Both the position numbers and the translations under genes were made by a program. Positions 8,181 through 16,347 of a stretch of DNA of 64,000 nucleotides are shown here, one piece after another. How positions within the stretch are numbered: position 1 is the stretch's first letter; the number at the start of each line of letters is the position of its first letter. The notes beneath the pieces are model-generated. The model was not told the DNA's origin. It was given only the letters and a program-made list of their open reading frames with translations, and did no database searches. Source of the DNA: Fictibacillus nanhaiensis (GTDB lineage Bacteria > Bacillota > Bacilli > Bacillales > Fictibacillaceae); the NCBI GenBank assembly GCA_016401345.1, contig JAEACG010000001.1, forward strand, positions 992,001 to 1,056,000, written 5' to 3'.

Positions 8181-9044
8181 TTAAGTAAGATGAGTTAGTT
8201 TGTCAGGGTTTACTACCCAATAAATAGTCTGAATCAGGTCATTCTTAATCTGTAAAGATAGAACTCCCAATACTTGCTGCTCTGCATATAGTACAATTCC
8301 TGGTTCGCCGTTAACAATCGTATATTTAAATGAAAAGTCTTCCTTTGCTTTTGCCATGATTCCCATGTAAAAGCGAGAGATTCGCTCTGCTCCCAAGATT
8401 GGAACAAGAGCAGCTTTTGTTTTCCCACCACCGTCTGATAGGAGTTTCGCATCCACTGCAAGCAAGCTTAATAGTTTGCCGACATTTCCTGAAACTACTG
8501 CTGAAACAAACTGTTCAGTTAGTGCCGACGCTTTTGGAGATGACGACTGAGCAATTGCATGACTGCCTATTGCCTTTTTTGCCCGGTGAAAGATTTGTCT
8601 GCAGTTCGAACTACTCTTCCCAATCACTTCTGCAATCAACTGATATTCATACTCTAGGACTTCCCGAAGCAAAAATACAGCACGTTCTGTTTCTGATAGC
8701 TGCTCTAACAACAGTAAATATGCTGTAGAAAGAGATTCTTTCATCACATAACGTGATGCTGGATCATCGTTGTCTGTTATTAATGGTTCTGGAAGCCAAG
8801 GTCCTACATATGTTTCTCTTTGTTTACGCGCAGATTTAAGCAAGTCAATACAACGATTCGTTACGATCTTACAAAGGAAAGCTTTTGGGTTCTTGACATG
8901 ATCAACGGGTTGTTCACTCCAAGTAATGTACGAATCTTGCACGATATCTTCCGCATCTTGCACACTTCCTAGCATTCGATATGCTAAAGAAAACAAGAGG
9001 GATTTATATGTGATAAATAACTGCTCCGGATGGACATCGTTCAT
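8181..9044 (-). CDS. ECF41-group RNA polymerase sigma factor (SigJ-like) with fused SnoaL-like C-terminal domain
   Basis: 287 residues. Sigma region 2 is about residues 8-75 (LAYRMLGSVQDAEDIVQDSYI) and region 4 about 105-160 (ERAVFLLREVLEYEYQLIAEVIG). The C-terminal 120 residues form the SnoaL-like regulatory domain. All three published ECF41 signatures are present: WLPEP in the linker, DGGGK, and NPDKL near the C-terminus. ECF41 factors lack an anti-sigma and are controlled by this fused domain; they normally activate one adjacent oxidoreductase or decarboxylase. Here the upstream neighbour is a FAD oxidoreductase whose stop is 3 bases before this start, and a perfect ECF41 promoter precedes the pair. 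Confidence 0.95.
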   Translation of the reverse strand: MNDVHPEQLFITYKSLLFSLAYRMLGSVQDAEDIVQDSYITWSEQPVDHVKNPKAFLCKIVTNRCIDLLKSARKQRETYVGPWLPEPLITDNDDPASRYVMKESLSTAYLLLLEQLSETERAVFLLREVLEYEYQLIAEVIGKSSSNCRQIFHRAKKAIGSHAIAQSSSPKASALTEQFVSAVVSGNVGKLLSLLAVDAKLLSDGGGKTKAALVPILGAERISRFYMGIMAKAKEDFSFKYTIVNGEPGIVLYAEQQVLGVLSLQIKNDLIQTIYWVVNPDKLTHLT

Positions 9045-9047
9045 TCA

Positions 9048-10337
9048 TTAAGCCTCCCTTCGCAAACGGTTTATTCCTTCATTTTGTATAATGGCTTTTG
9101 CTGCTCTTTTAGCACTGGCAAATGCTGCGTCCACCAACATTTCTCCATGTCCTGCTCCGTCTCCAGCAATGTATAGTCCTGGTATTTCAAGTACACAGGG
9201 TCCAAAATATTGTTGGTCTTGAACGTTAATCATGTCTTGTACTACAATCATTTTTGGCAGAAACTGCTGAGATACAAGTTCTTTTCTCCATCCTGGCTGC
9301 ATGAGATCTAAAATACTCTCAAGCTCTTGTTTATGATTATTTGTACTCTCTTCTTTCTTCGTACCTAAATATTTGATCATTTGAATAACAATCTCACCAT
9401 TCTGACTTAATGAACACGCTCTAGAGTGGTTAGAGAACAGAATATGCTGATCGATTCCTATTGCAAAATGATGACTCGATCTTGGTAGTTTTTTTAAAGC
9501 TACGTCTAGGCAAGCAGCATATACGGGGCGTGCTTGTTGACTCCACTTTTGCAGCAATGTTCCTTCTGAATCCTTCATTAGTTTCATCGATTGCTGGGGT
9601 CCTGTTGTGAGAATTACATTTGAAACATCGATCGTTTCTCCATCTGCACAAAAAAGTTGATGCCTGATTCCATATTCGATAGATGAGACCATTTTGTTTG
9701 TAAGAATCATTACACCGGCAGCTAAAGCCTTTGAGCGCAAATTTTCTACGATAGATTGCCACCCGTTGTTAACATATAGAACACCTTTTAACCCTAATTT
9801 GACTTGTTGAATGACAGCACTTGCTAATTGTTGATCGTAATCTATACCATACGTTGATGTTCTGCATAATGCGTAAACAACGTTACGTACCATGGGATTC
9901 TTTATTTCCTTTTCAGCCCATTCTCGTAAACTCATATGTGGAATTGATGTGGCATCAATTCTTTGTAGCTTCAACATAACTCTGACAAGTTCCGTCTTGC
10001 TCGACCATGTTAAAAGTTTTGATTTCACCATTGCTCCTAATGATCCTGGCAATTTAAATAGTTCTCCATTCCAGATCGCGTATCCTGTTGTATCAGGAAC
10101 TGCTCCAGATATTTCCACCTCTAACTCATTCAAAATCTTCTCGGCCGCTCCCCCTCTATATAATGCATGCCCACCTAAGTTGAATAGTGCTCCGTTTTTA
10201 GAGATGGTTTGTGCACGACCTCCTAATTGACTAGCTTTCTCAAGTACTAAGACAGACTTTCCTGCTTGTGCTAAATACACCGCAGACGTCAAACCGGCAA
10301 TACCACCACCAACAATCGCCACATCAAATGTATTCAT
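9048..10337 (-). CDS. FAD-dependent oxidoreductase (phytoene desaturase/amine oxidase-like)
   Basis: 429 residues. The N-terminal Rossmann motif is VAIVGGGIAGLTSAVYLAQAG with LEKASQLGGRAQT after it, and the C-terminal FAD motif is GLYIAGDGAGHGEMLVDAAFASAKRAA. The overall layout resembles NAD(P)-binding amine oxidase and phytoene desaturase-like proteins, without a recognisable carotenoid partner nearby. It is the first gene of the ECF41 operon and the likely target of its own downstream sigma factor. The 'COE' partner of ECF41 groups is often exactly such an oxidoreductase. The substrate is unknown. Confidence 0.88.
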   Translation of the reverse strand: MNTFDVAIVGGGIAGLTSAVYLAQAGKSVLVLEKASQLGGRAQTISKNGALFNLGGHALYRGGAAEKILNELEVEISGAVPDTTGYAIWNGELFKLPGSLGAMVKSKLLTWSSKTELVRVMLKLQRIDATSIPHMSLREWAEKEIKNPMVRNVVYALCRTSTYGIDYDQQLASAVIQQVKLGLKGVLYVNNGWQSIVENLRSKALAAGVMILTNKMVSSIEYGIRHQLFCADGETIDVSNVILTTGPQQSMKLMKDSEGTLLQKWSQQARPVYAACLDVALKKLPRSSHHFAIGIDQHILFSNHSRACSLSQNGEIVIQMIKYLGTKKEESTNNHKQELESILDLMQPGWRKELVSQQFLPKMIVVQDMINVQDQQYFGPCVLEIPGLYIAGDGAGHGEMLVDAAFASAKRAAKAIIQNEGINRLRREA

Positions 10338-10369
10338 GTGTAATCACCACTTTCTGATTTTACAAACAT

Positions 10370-10396
10370 GACGATTCTGGCTTTTGCTTTGTGACA
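10370..10396 (-). promoter_or_regulatory. ECF41 promoter
   Basis: Minus strand TGTCACA (10396-10390), then 16 bases, then CGTC (10373-10370), 32 bases above the oxidoreductase start codon. This matches the published ECF41 consensus TGTCACA-N16-CGTC in every base and in spacing, so the operon is very probably autoregulated by its own sigma factor. Confidence 0.88.
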
Positions 10397-10497
10397 GAAA
10401 ATTGTATTTTGTTTACATAAAATATCAAGGGGTAATGTTTTTATAAGGTAACATGTTCATACGAGTTGCCAAATCTGCAAGAAAGGAGATCAACGTG

Positions 10498-10950
10498 ATG
10501 TTATATACCAAGATTCTGGTTGCTTTTGATGGCTCTGAAGGAAGTTACACCGCTCTTCACAATGGTAATGAGATTGCACGGCATACAGGAGCTGAGTTAA
10601 CGTTACTTTATGTGACCAATGAGCTGGTTCTGCCTTTGTATGGTGGCGTACACCCAGGCGGAGTAGCGAGTTCAACTGTAGAAGTAAGAAAAGCAGAAAT
10701 TTTGGAGCAAAGTCATGGTGAAGAAATCCTAAACAGAGCGTTAGGACGTGTTGATCATCAAATAAAGACAACAACAGCCATTTTGCATGGTGACCCGACT
10801 ACCACCATTTGTGGTTATGCGGATAGCCATAACATCGATCTCATCGTCATTGGTAATCGTGGCCATAGCGGATTTAAAAAACTTTTCTTAGGAAGCGTTA
10901 GTCAAAAGGTTGTTTCTAACGCGCACCAACCTGTACTTGTTTCTAAATAA
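10498..10950 (+). CDS. Universal stress protein, UspA family
   Basis: 150 residues. Begins YTKILVAFDGSEGSYTAL (strand 1 and the Asp of the nucleotide site) and contains the ATP-binding motif G-x2-G-x9-G-S/T near the end, visible as IGNRGHSGFKKLFLGSVSQKV. An ATP-binding type Usp is therefore expected. AAGGAG lies 9 bases before the ATG at 10498, with a GTG one codon earlier. It is monocistronic and converges with the polysaccharide deacetylase gene. Confidence 0.93.
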   Translation: MLYTKILVAFDGSEGSYTALHNGNEIARHTGAELTLLYVTNELVLPLYGGVHPGGVASSTVEVRKAEILEQSHGEEILNRALGRVDHQIKTTTAILHGDPTTTICGYADSHNIDLIVIGNRGHSGFKKLFLGSVSQKVVSNAHQPVLVSK

Positions 10951-10964
10951 CAATTAATTTGTTT

Positions 10965-10998
10965 GAGGAGCGCCTCTTTAAAAGATGGGCTTCTCTAT
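10965..10998. terminator. Bidirectional terminator between usp and polysaccharide deacetylase
   Basis: Imperfect stem GAGGAGC...GCTTCTC with G-U pairs at 10965-10995, T-rich on both exits. Confidence 0.65.
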
Positions 10999-10999
10999 T

Positions 11000-11704
11000 T
11001 TATTGAATCATTTCAGACACCGTTTTAAACGTATATCCCTTTGCCTTTAAATCCTTGATGATACCTTTAACAGATTTCATCGATTCTGTGCGGCTGTCAT
11101 ACATAACGTGCAACAGAATTATCGAACCAGGCTGAATATTTCGACTCACATGCTTCACTATTTTGGTAGAATCAGATGCAACTTCTGGATATGTTTCTGG
11201 CTCTATGTCCCAAAGAATTGTCTTTCGATCGTGTTTATCTAAGTAATAAGGCAGCCCGATTAACTTTTTACCATACGGCGGGCGAAACTGAATATTTCCC
11301 TTATATCCTGCTTTGCGGATTAAATCATCCGTTCTTTCAATCTCACTTTTTATATAAGAAGGTGTTTTCAAAACCATTCGTTCATGAGAATAGGAATGAT
11401 TTCCGAGCTCATGTCCTGCTGCAACTATTTCTTTTGCATCTTCCAAGTTCTCTTCTATCTCTCTGCCAGTTACAAAAAAAGTAGCTTTAACTTCCTCTTC
11501 TTTTAAAATCGTTAAAATTTCATCAGTTTTATCTGTAGGGCCATCATCAAATGTAAGGGCAACTACTTTTTCAGTAGTATCTGCACTTGTTACTAAACCA
11601 CCGAAAAATTGAAAGTCCCTAGAACTGCTTAACTTTAAACCGCTGTATGCCAATCCGATTAATAGAATGATCGCAACGCTTACGTATATGACTATTTTCT
11701 TCAT
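11000..11704 (-). CDS. Polysaccharide deacetylase (CE4 / NodB family), membrane-anchored
   Basis: 234 residues. An N-terminal hydrophobic segment (about 3-24) anchors or exports the protein. The NodB domain has motif 1 TFDDGP (51-56), motif 2 HSYSH (metal-binding H-x3-H), motif 3 RPPYG, motif 4 around ILWDIEPETYP and motif 5 IILLHVM. These define a metal-dependent de-N-acetylase of peptidoglycan or a related extracellular polymer. It has GAGGAG before its ATG. No biosynthetic neighbours reveal the polymer. Confidence 0.92.
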   Translation of the reverse strand: MKKIVIYVSVAIILLIGLAYSGLKLSSSRDFQFFGGLVTSADTTEKVVALTFDDGPTDKTDEILTILKEEEVKATFFVTGREIEENLEDAKEIVAAGHELGNHSYSHERMVLKTPSYIKSEIERTDDLIRKAGYKGNIQFRPPYGKKLIGLPYYLDKHDRKTILWDIEPETYPEVASDSTKIVKHVSRNIQPGSIILLHVMYDSRTESMKSVKGIIKDLKAKGYTFKTVSEMIQ

Positions 11705-11737
11705 TTATTTCTCCTCATTTATGTATAGAGCGATTTG

Positions 11738-12232
11738 TTAGTCAGAATACCAATAACTCGTTAAATCTGTCGTAACCGAGCTGTAACCATTTTGACGCAG
11801 CATAGCTGTAATATTACCTCGATGATAGGCACCATGAGTCGTAATATGCATCACCATCTCAGAGATACTCGTTTCTCTTCTTCCTGCCCAAGGTGTATCT
11901 AGTATTAACATTTTGTCCAAATCGACTCCATCGTTAAGAAACTCACTATATTGATTGGTTAATTCCTTGTACATCGTAATGATCTCCTCAATACTCTTTG
12001 TATCAGACTCTACTTTTTCGATTTCGAGCGCTTCTGTCATACTCGTGCCTGAGACGATATGAAACCAAAGCTGGTCAACGATGTACATGTGTGAAACCAC
12101 CTTAGAGATGGATGTAAAAACACTTTGCATTTCCTGGTGATATACCTCATCTCCGAGTTCTAATAAACGATTTAATATCTCCTTGTTCGCCCATATGTGA
12201 TATTTGTACATTTTTATTGCGTGATGAGTCAT
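11738..12232 (-). CDS. DinB family protein
   Basis: 164 residues, four-helix-bundle DinB/YfiT-like fold. The three candidate metal-binding histidines are visible: VVSHMYIVDQLW in helix 2 and HITTHGAYHRG in helix 4. The start at 12232 (MTHHAIKMYKYHIWANKEIL) follows GGGAG by 8 bases; the longer frame has no ribosome binding site. Many DinB proteins are thiol-dependent metal enzymes of unknown substrate. It lies 33 bases above the deacetylase and may share its transcript. Confidence 0.9.
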   Translation of the reverse strand: MTHHAIKMYKYHIWANKEILNRLLELGDEVYHQEMQSVFTSISKVVSHMYIVDQLWFHIVSGTSMTEALEIEKVESDTKSIEEIITMYKELTNQYSEFLNDGVDLDKMLILDTPWAGRRETSISEMVMHITTHGAYHRGNITAMLRQNGYSSVTTDLTSYWYSD

Positions 12233-12485
12233 ATTGTCCTCTCCCTTTAATTCATTCTTCAGCCTTTTGCCTATTTTCGACAACACGATAAGATTCCCTC
12301 TATTTGTGAGAGGAGTTGGAATTGTTTTGAAGAATTGAATACAGAAGATACAATTACTCTTGTTATAAGGAGAACGTTATGAATTATTTTGAACACGAGA
12401 TATAAAACTGCTACTTATCAAGGGGACCTCCAACAGAACCTTAAAGACTCATCATAATGAAACATAAATTTTTGGAGGTGCACGT

Positions 12486-13247
12486 ATGAAACGTGATGTA
12501 GATTTTGAAATGTATATTAAAGAAGTTAACAAACCATTTTCAGGATGGGATTTTTCATATATAACTGAGTCTGGTCGAATGGCAAGTGGAATGCTTTCTT
12601 GGTCTTATGGAAGTATGGTGACCCCTCTTATCGGCAAAGTGTCATCGATGCTTGACATGGGCACTGGAGGTGGGGAACTTTTGTCCAAGCTTCAACCATT
12701 TCCCGCAGTGGTTTGTGCAACAGAAGGATACCCTCCAAACGTCCCAATTGCAAAAGAACGTCTTGAACCTCTAGGTGTAAATGTATTTCAAATTGGTGAC
12801 GACGATCTTCTTCCATTTGAAGATCATACGTTTGACCTTATCATTAATAAACATGAATCCTATTCTCCACTTGAAGTAAAACGCGTATTAACTGCGGACG
12901 GGATTTTTCTTACACAACAAGTTGGTGGTTCGGACTGTGCTGAAATTAATACAATGATCGGCTATCCAATTAATGAAGAATTTTCACATTGGAATTTGCG
13001 TTTTGCTGAACATGAATTACGTGAGAGTGGATTCGAAATACTAGAAGCAAAAGAAGAATTTCCTATTCAGCGCTTTTATGATATTGGAGCCCTGCTTTAT
13101 TACCTAGACGCGATACCTTGGCAGGTGCCAGATTTTAAAATTGAAGATTCTGTGGAGAAGCTACAACACATTCATGAGATGATTCAAAATAATGGATACT
13201 TTGAAGTGAAACAGCATCGTTTTCTACTAAAAGCGAGGAAAAAGTAA
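12486..13247 (+). CDS. Class I SAM-dependent methyltransferase
   Basis: 253 residues. SAM-binding motif I is MLDMGTGGGELL (about residues 57-68), the acidic end of strand 2 is CATEGY, and motif IV/post-I is DLIINKHESYSPLEVKRVLTADGIFLTQQVGG, as in the Methyltransf_11 family. RBS TTTTGGAGGTG, 6 bases before the ATG. It is monocistronic and ends in a strong hairpin. The methyl acceptor is unknown; many Bacillus homologues are annotated only as class I methyltransferases. Confidence 0.87.
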   Translation: MKRDVDFEMYIKEVNKPFSGWDFSYITESGRMASGMLSWSYGSMVTPLIGKVSSMLDMGTGGGELLSKLQPFPAVVCATEGYPPNVPIAKERLEPLGVNVFQIGDDDLLPFEDHTFDLIINKHESYSPLEVKRVLTADGIFLTQQVGGSDCAEINTMIGYPINEEFSHWNLRFAEHELRESGFEILEAKEEFPIQRFYDIGALLYYLDAIPWQVPDFKIEDSVEKLQHIHEMIQNNGYFEVKQHRFLLKARKK

Positions 13248-13255
13248 GGAAATTT

Positions 13256-13305
13256 AAAAAGCTGGCCCGGCGATCGTTCAATTTGAACGCGCTGAGCCAG
13301 CTTTT
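13256..13305. terminator. Strong terminator after the methyltransferase gene
   Basis: GCTGGC...CGTTC-aattt-GAACG...GCCAGC hairpin at 13261-13301, with TTTT after it and AAAAA before it; likely works in both directions. Confidence 0.85.
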
Positions 13306-13343
13306 CTTGAGAATGTTCTGGTGGATTGTTAGGTAGATAAAGA

Positions 13344-13427
13344 TTTACTGTCCAGTTTTCTAAATTTACTGTCCACTTTTGATGTTTTACTGTCCACTTT
13401 CAACATTTTACTGTCCACTTGTTTCGA
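13344..13427. repeat. 21-bp degenerate tandem array, four units, core TTTACTGTCCACTT
   Basis: TTTACTGTCCA begins at 13344, 13365, 13386 and 13407, an exact 21-bp period. The first 12-14 bases are conserved and the last 7-8 vary. The array lies in a convergent intergenic region directly below the yrrS stop codon. On the minus strand it is an open frame of VDSKxxK heptads, out of frame with yrrS and without a ribosome binding site. The same core, inverted, forms the array at 34100-34211. Confidence 0.92.
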
Positions 13428-13429
13428 GA

Positions 13430-14071
13430 CTACTTCTGAACACTCGTCACCATCCAGCCTTTTTCATCAACCCACTCGAGGTTAACGGTGTATTTTTCGT
13501 TCGGCTGTTTATTCGGACTTACTTCTGCGACTGATTTTTGAGGACTCCCACCGTTACCAATCTTCCACACCGTCATGTTTTCATCAAGTCCTGTGGCAAG
13601 ACGAATCGCTTTCAATTTTTCATTCCAGTCCACGCTGCCTTCATCATAACTAGAAGTATGCGGTCCTGTTTGAGACGTACCGATCGGCTTATTTAGAACA
13701 GGTTTGTCACCGGAAGCTTGCTGTTTTTTCTTTTCTGCTTCAGCTTTTTTTGCTTCTTCTGCTTTTTTCTTTTTATCCGTTTCTTTTTCAGGATCTATGC
13801 CGATTTCTTCAGAAGGTTCTTGTTTTTTTGCTTTGTCCCCACTATTTGCTTCTTTATCTTCATCTTTTTCATAAGCACTTTCGTTGTCTGGCTGAAGTTT
13901 GACCACTTTATGTTTTGGTTCTTGATTTTTTTCTTCTGTAGCAGACTCCTCTTCACCGCCCATAAGCAGCGCATCTTTTGGTAAGAATAATAATGCTAAA
14001 AGAACAGCTCCTAATGCACTGAATAAAACCACATTTCTCTTTTTTGACTTTTTGCGTTCTGATCTTCTCAT
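13430..14071 (-). CDS. yrrS: YrrS-like DUF1510 membrane protein
   Basis: 213 residues. A basic N-terminus (RRSERKKSKKR), one transmembrane segment at about 14-31, then a long, highly charged Lys/Glu-rich region (about 35-130) of probable extended or coiled-coil structure, and a C-terminal DUF1510 domain beginning PIGTSQTGPHTSSYDEGSVDW and ending in VEWVDEKGW-like sequence. This order matches B. subtilis YrrS, which is encoded with a penicillin-binding protein; here no such neighbour is present. RBS AAGGAGTGA lies 12 bases above the ATG. The DUF1510 domain would lie outside the membrane. The function is unknown. Confidence 0.88.
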   Translation of the reverse strand: MRRSERKKSKKRNVVLFSALGAVLLALLFLPKDALLMGGEEESATEEKNQEPKHKVVKLQPDNESAYEKDEDKEANSGDKAKKQEPSEEIGIDPEKETDKKKKAEEAKKAEAEKKKQQASGDKPVLNKPIGTSQTGPHTSSYDEGSVDWNEKLKAIRLATGLDENMTVWKIGNGGSPQKSVAEVSPNKQPNEKYTVNLEWVDEKGWMVTSVQK

Positions 14072-14118
14072 CTATTTAATTCACTCCTTCGTATCAAACG
14101 TTCCCTTTTGTGATGAAA

Positions 14119-14153
14119 CAAAACAAAAAGAACTCCATTAAAACATGGAGTTC
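14119..14153 (-). terminator. Terminator below the BltD-like acetyltransferase gene
   Basis: Perfect stem GAACTCCAT / ATGGAGTTC (14130-14153), followed on the minus strand by TTTTTGTTTTG. It is about 110 bases below the stop codon. Confidence 0.7.
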
Positions 14154-14264
14154 AATAATTCTACAAAACTTTTATATACTCAACATTAATTATTCGAAAG
14201 CGTTTATTAAAAATTTGAGGGTGGCATGAGATTTCAGAAGTATTTACCAACGTAGAGCTATGTA

Positions 14265-14714
14265 TTAATTTTCTAGAACAACAGCCATTTCCTTACCAAA
14301 CCTGTCACCTTTATCTACAAATCCTAAGCTCGCATACAATTGGTGTGCACCCTTATTCTCCGGATGATATCCCACTACAATTCGTTTAGCATTCAACAAT
14401 GTCTTCATTTCATCAATCATCAACTGTGTTGCGACCTTTCCAATTCCTTTTTGCTGATAATTTTTATCGATCATAATACGATAGATCCAATACCCATCTA
14501 ATTCTTCTTCCATTGAGTTGAACATAAGAAAACCAACTGTTTTACCTTCAAAAAAGATAGCGTAAGGCTTTAAGCTTGGTTCAAATTTGGATTGTGCAAT
14601 GGAAACTGCGTTAGGTTCAATATGACTCACTTGATTGTCTGCAACTTCTAAAAAGCAGCATTCGTACCAATTTTCTGCGTTTAATTCTGCGATTGTAACT
14701 TGTTTTTGTGTCAT
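14265..14714 (-). CDS. GNAT N-acetyltransferase, spermine/spermidine acetyltransferase-like
   Basis: 149 residues. The N-terminal ENWYECCFLEVADNQVSHIE and the acetyl-CoA loop MIDKNYQQKGIGKVATQLMI resemble B. subtilis BltD and related polyamine acetyltransferases, where the Q-x-S-Y/H-I-E segment shapes the substrate pocket. The C-terminal GAHQLYASLGFVDKGD completes the fold. No transporter gene of the Blt type is beside it. Polyamine substrate is an inference from similarity only. Confidence 0.8.
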   Translation of the reverse strand: MTQKQVTIAELNAENWYECCFLEVADNQVSHIEPNAVSIAQSKFEPSLKPYAIFFEGKTVGFLMFNSMEEELDGYWIYRIMIDKNYQQKGIGKVATQLMIDEMKTLLNAKRIVVGYHPENKGAHQLYASLGFVDKGDRFGKEMAVVLEN

Positions 14715-14804
14715 AGTATCTCCTTTGAATGTAAATTACATCTTTTGTTTACCATATTATAACATATGGATAATGGGCAGATTGCTCTCAAATTCACAAT
14801 CATT

Positions 14805-14839
14805 AAAAAAACAGTGCCTTCCCGTTAATAAAGACACTG
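14805..14839 (-). terminator. Terminator of the OFA transporter gene
   Basis: CAGTG-c-CTT / AAG-a-CACTG hairpin, followed on the minus strand by TTTTTTT. Confidence 0.75.
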
Positions 14840-14851
14840 CATTTCAGTAGA

Positions 14852-16105
14852 TTATGCTACGGATTTTTCTTGTTTCTCAGCTAGTTTTTTCATATCAAAA
14901 CGGACGAGTATGGACACAATGAGCGCAAGAATAAACAGTCCAGAAAAGAAAGTTAAACTGTTCGCGTAAGATCCCGTTGTATCCTTGATCCATGCCGCGA
15001 ATAACGGACCTGCAAGACCTGCTGCTGCCCATGCTGTTAAGATGTAGCCATGAATCGCTCCAACTTGTTTTGTTCCGAAAAGGTCACCAATATATGCTGG
15101 AATTGATGCAAATCCTCCACCGTAACAAGTATAGATGACTGCGAGCATGACTTGAAAAAGAATCGATGATGAAGTTTGTGGCAGCATGAAGAAAAGAACG
15201 ATCTGCAAGACAAAGAATGTTGTATATGTATTAGGTCGCCCGATGTAGTCTGAAATGGATGCCCATCCGATTCGACCAAAACCGTTGAACAATCCTAGTA
15301 CACCCACAAGTGCTGCAGCTTCTGCAGTAGTTAATCCAATACTTTCTTCAGCAAGAGGTTTAGCGGCAGAAAGAATTGCAATGCCACAAGTCACATTGAT
15401 AAACAGCATGATCCACAGATAATAGAAGCGTCGTGTTTTTACCGCTTCGTTGGCTGTTAGTTGCGAGAGGTCTTGTTTGATTTTCACTTTACCACTTTCT
15501 ACATTTTCTTTAAAACCAGCCGGAAGCCATCCTTCTTCTGGTTTTTCTAAATAAAGAGAGGACAAAGTCATAAATGCAAAATACGCAATCCCTAATATAA
15601 AGAACGTGTTAGCGATACCTGCCGATTTAATAAGTGCATCCATGATTGGCGAACTGATCGCTGCTGCAAAACCAAATCCCATAATAGCAAGTCCTGTTGC
15701 TAAGCCACGACGATCGGGAAACCATTTAATCAGTGTAGATACAGGCGCGATATAACCTACCCCGAGTCCGATTCCACCAAGCACTCCATAAAAGATGTAG
15801 AGCAGAGTTAACGAACCTATATTGACTGCAATCCCTGAGCCTGCAATTCCAACACCAAAGAAAACGGCTGCAAGCAGACCCGCTTTCTTGGGACCATGTT
15901 TTTCAACAAAATGTCCTAAAAAAGCTGCCGACAGACCTAAGAATAGGATAGCGATACTGAATGTCATCTGCACTTGAGAAGCTGTCCAACCGAATTTTTC
16001 AATCAATGGATTTGTAAAGTTGCTCCAAGCATACACGGAGCCGATAGAAATATGAATCCCTACAGCTGATAAAGCAATGAGCCAACGATTTTTAGACTTT
16101 TTCAT
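14852..16105 (-). CDS. MFS transporter, OFA (oxalate/formate antiporter) family
   Basis: 417 residues with about 12 membrane segments. The N-terminus RWLIALSAVGIHISIGSVYAWSNF is typical of OFA transporters, as are the cytoplasmic loop GLGVGYIAPVSTLIKWFPDRRGLATGLAIMGFG and a second-half KTRRFYYLWIMLFINVTCGI. Substrates in the family include oxalate, formate and pyruvate-like anions. A formate dehydrogenase cluster lies at 29-34 kb but is not linked in an operon. A cre-like site and a long hairpin lie upstream, so the leader may be regulated. Substrate not provable here. Confidence 0.88.
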   Translation of the reverse strand: MKKSKNRWLIALSAVGIHISIGSVYAWSNFTNPLIEKFGWTASQVQMTFSIAILFLGLSAAFLGHFVEKHGPKKAGLLAAVFFGVGIAGSGIAVNIGSLTLLYIFYGVLGGIGLGVGYIAPVSTLIKWFPDRRGLATGLAIMGFGFAAAISSPIMDALIKSAGIANTFFILGIAYFAFMTLSSLYLEKPEEGWLPAGFKENVESGKVKIKQDLSQLTANEAVKTRRFYYLWIMLFINVTCGIAILSAAKPLAEESIGLTTAEAAALVGVLGLFNGFGRIGWASISDYIGRPNTYTTFFVLQIVLFFMLPQTSSSILFQVMLAVIYTCYGGGFASIPAYIGDLFGTKQVGAIHGYILTAWAAAGLAGPLFAAWIKDTTGSYANSLTFFSGLFILALIVSILVRFDMKKLAEKQEKSVA

Positions 16106-16171
16106 TCTTAATTCCCCCCTAAAAAGTTAATGAAGTTAAACATTCTTGAAACTTACCCTAATGTAAGACAA

Positions 16172-16229
16172 ATAAAAAGACAACATTCAAAAGTACTTAT
16201 TTTCTCAAATAAGTCTTTGTAGAATGTTG
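16172..16229 (-). terminator. Long hairpin with T-rich tail in the OFA leader region
   Basis: CAACATTC ... ACTTATTT-tctc-AAATAAGT ... GAATGTTG (16181-16229), about 20 base pairs with small internal loops, followed on the minus strand by TCTTTTTATTT. It lies 67 bases above the OFA start codon and 119 below the previous stop, so it is either that gene's distant terminator or a leader attenuator. Confidence 0.65.
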
Positions 16230-16327
16230 CCTAAAAGCTCTACATACTCGTGCAGAGCGTTCATTCATCATTAAAGTAGAATAGAAAAAGTACAGATCTT
16301 GTATTTTCTCCATTACTATTTATATTA

Positions 16328-16342
16328 TTGTAAGCGTTTTTA
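16328..16342. promoter_or_regulatory. cre-like site (CcpA) above the OFA transporter
   Basis: TTGTAAGCGTTTTTA matches the cre consensus WTGNAARCGNWWNCA at 14 of 15 positions. It lies just below the sigma-like gene and about 220 bases above the transporter start. Confidence 0.4.
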
Positions 16343-16347
16343 TAATA

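Noticed and set aside
8399-8728. 109-codon plus-strand frame inside the ECF41 sigma gene
   Set aside because: Antisense shadow; the minus strand has all ECF41 motifs.
13344-13427. CRISPR array
   Set aside because: Constant part of 12-14 bases and variable part of 7-8 bases are far too short, and there are no cas genes in the window.
13718-13984. Phe-rich 88-codon plus-strand frame
   Set aside because: Antisense of the Lys/Glu-rich linker of YrrS.
14195-14215. cre-like GAAAGCGTTTATT below the BltD-like gene
   Set aside because: About 12 of 15 and not positioned at a promoter.
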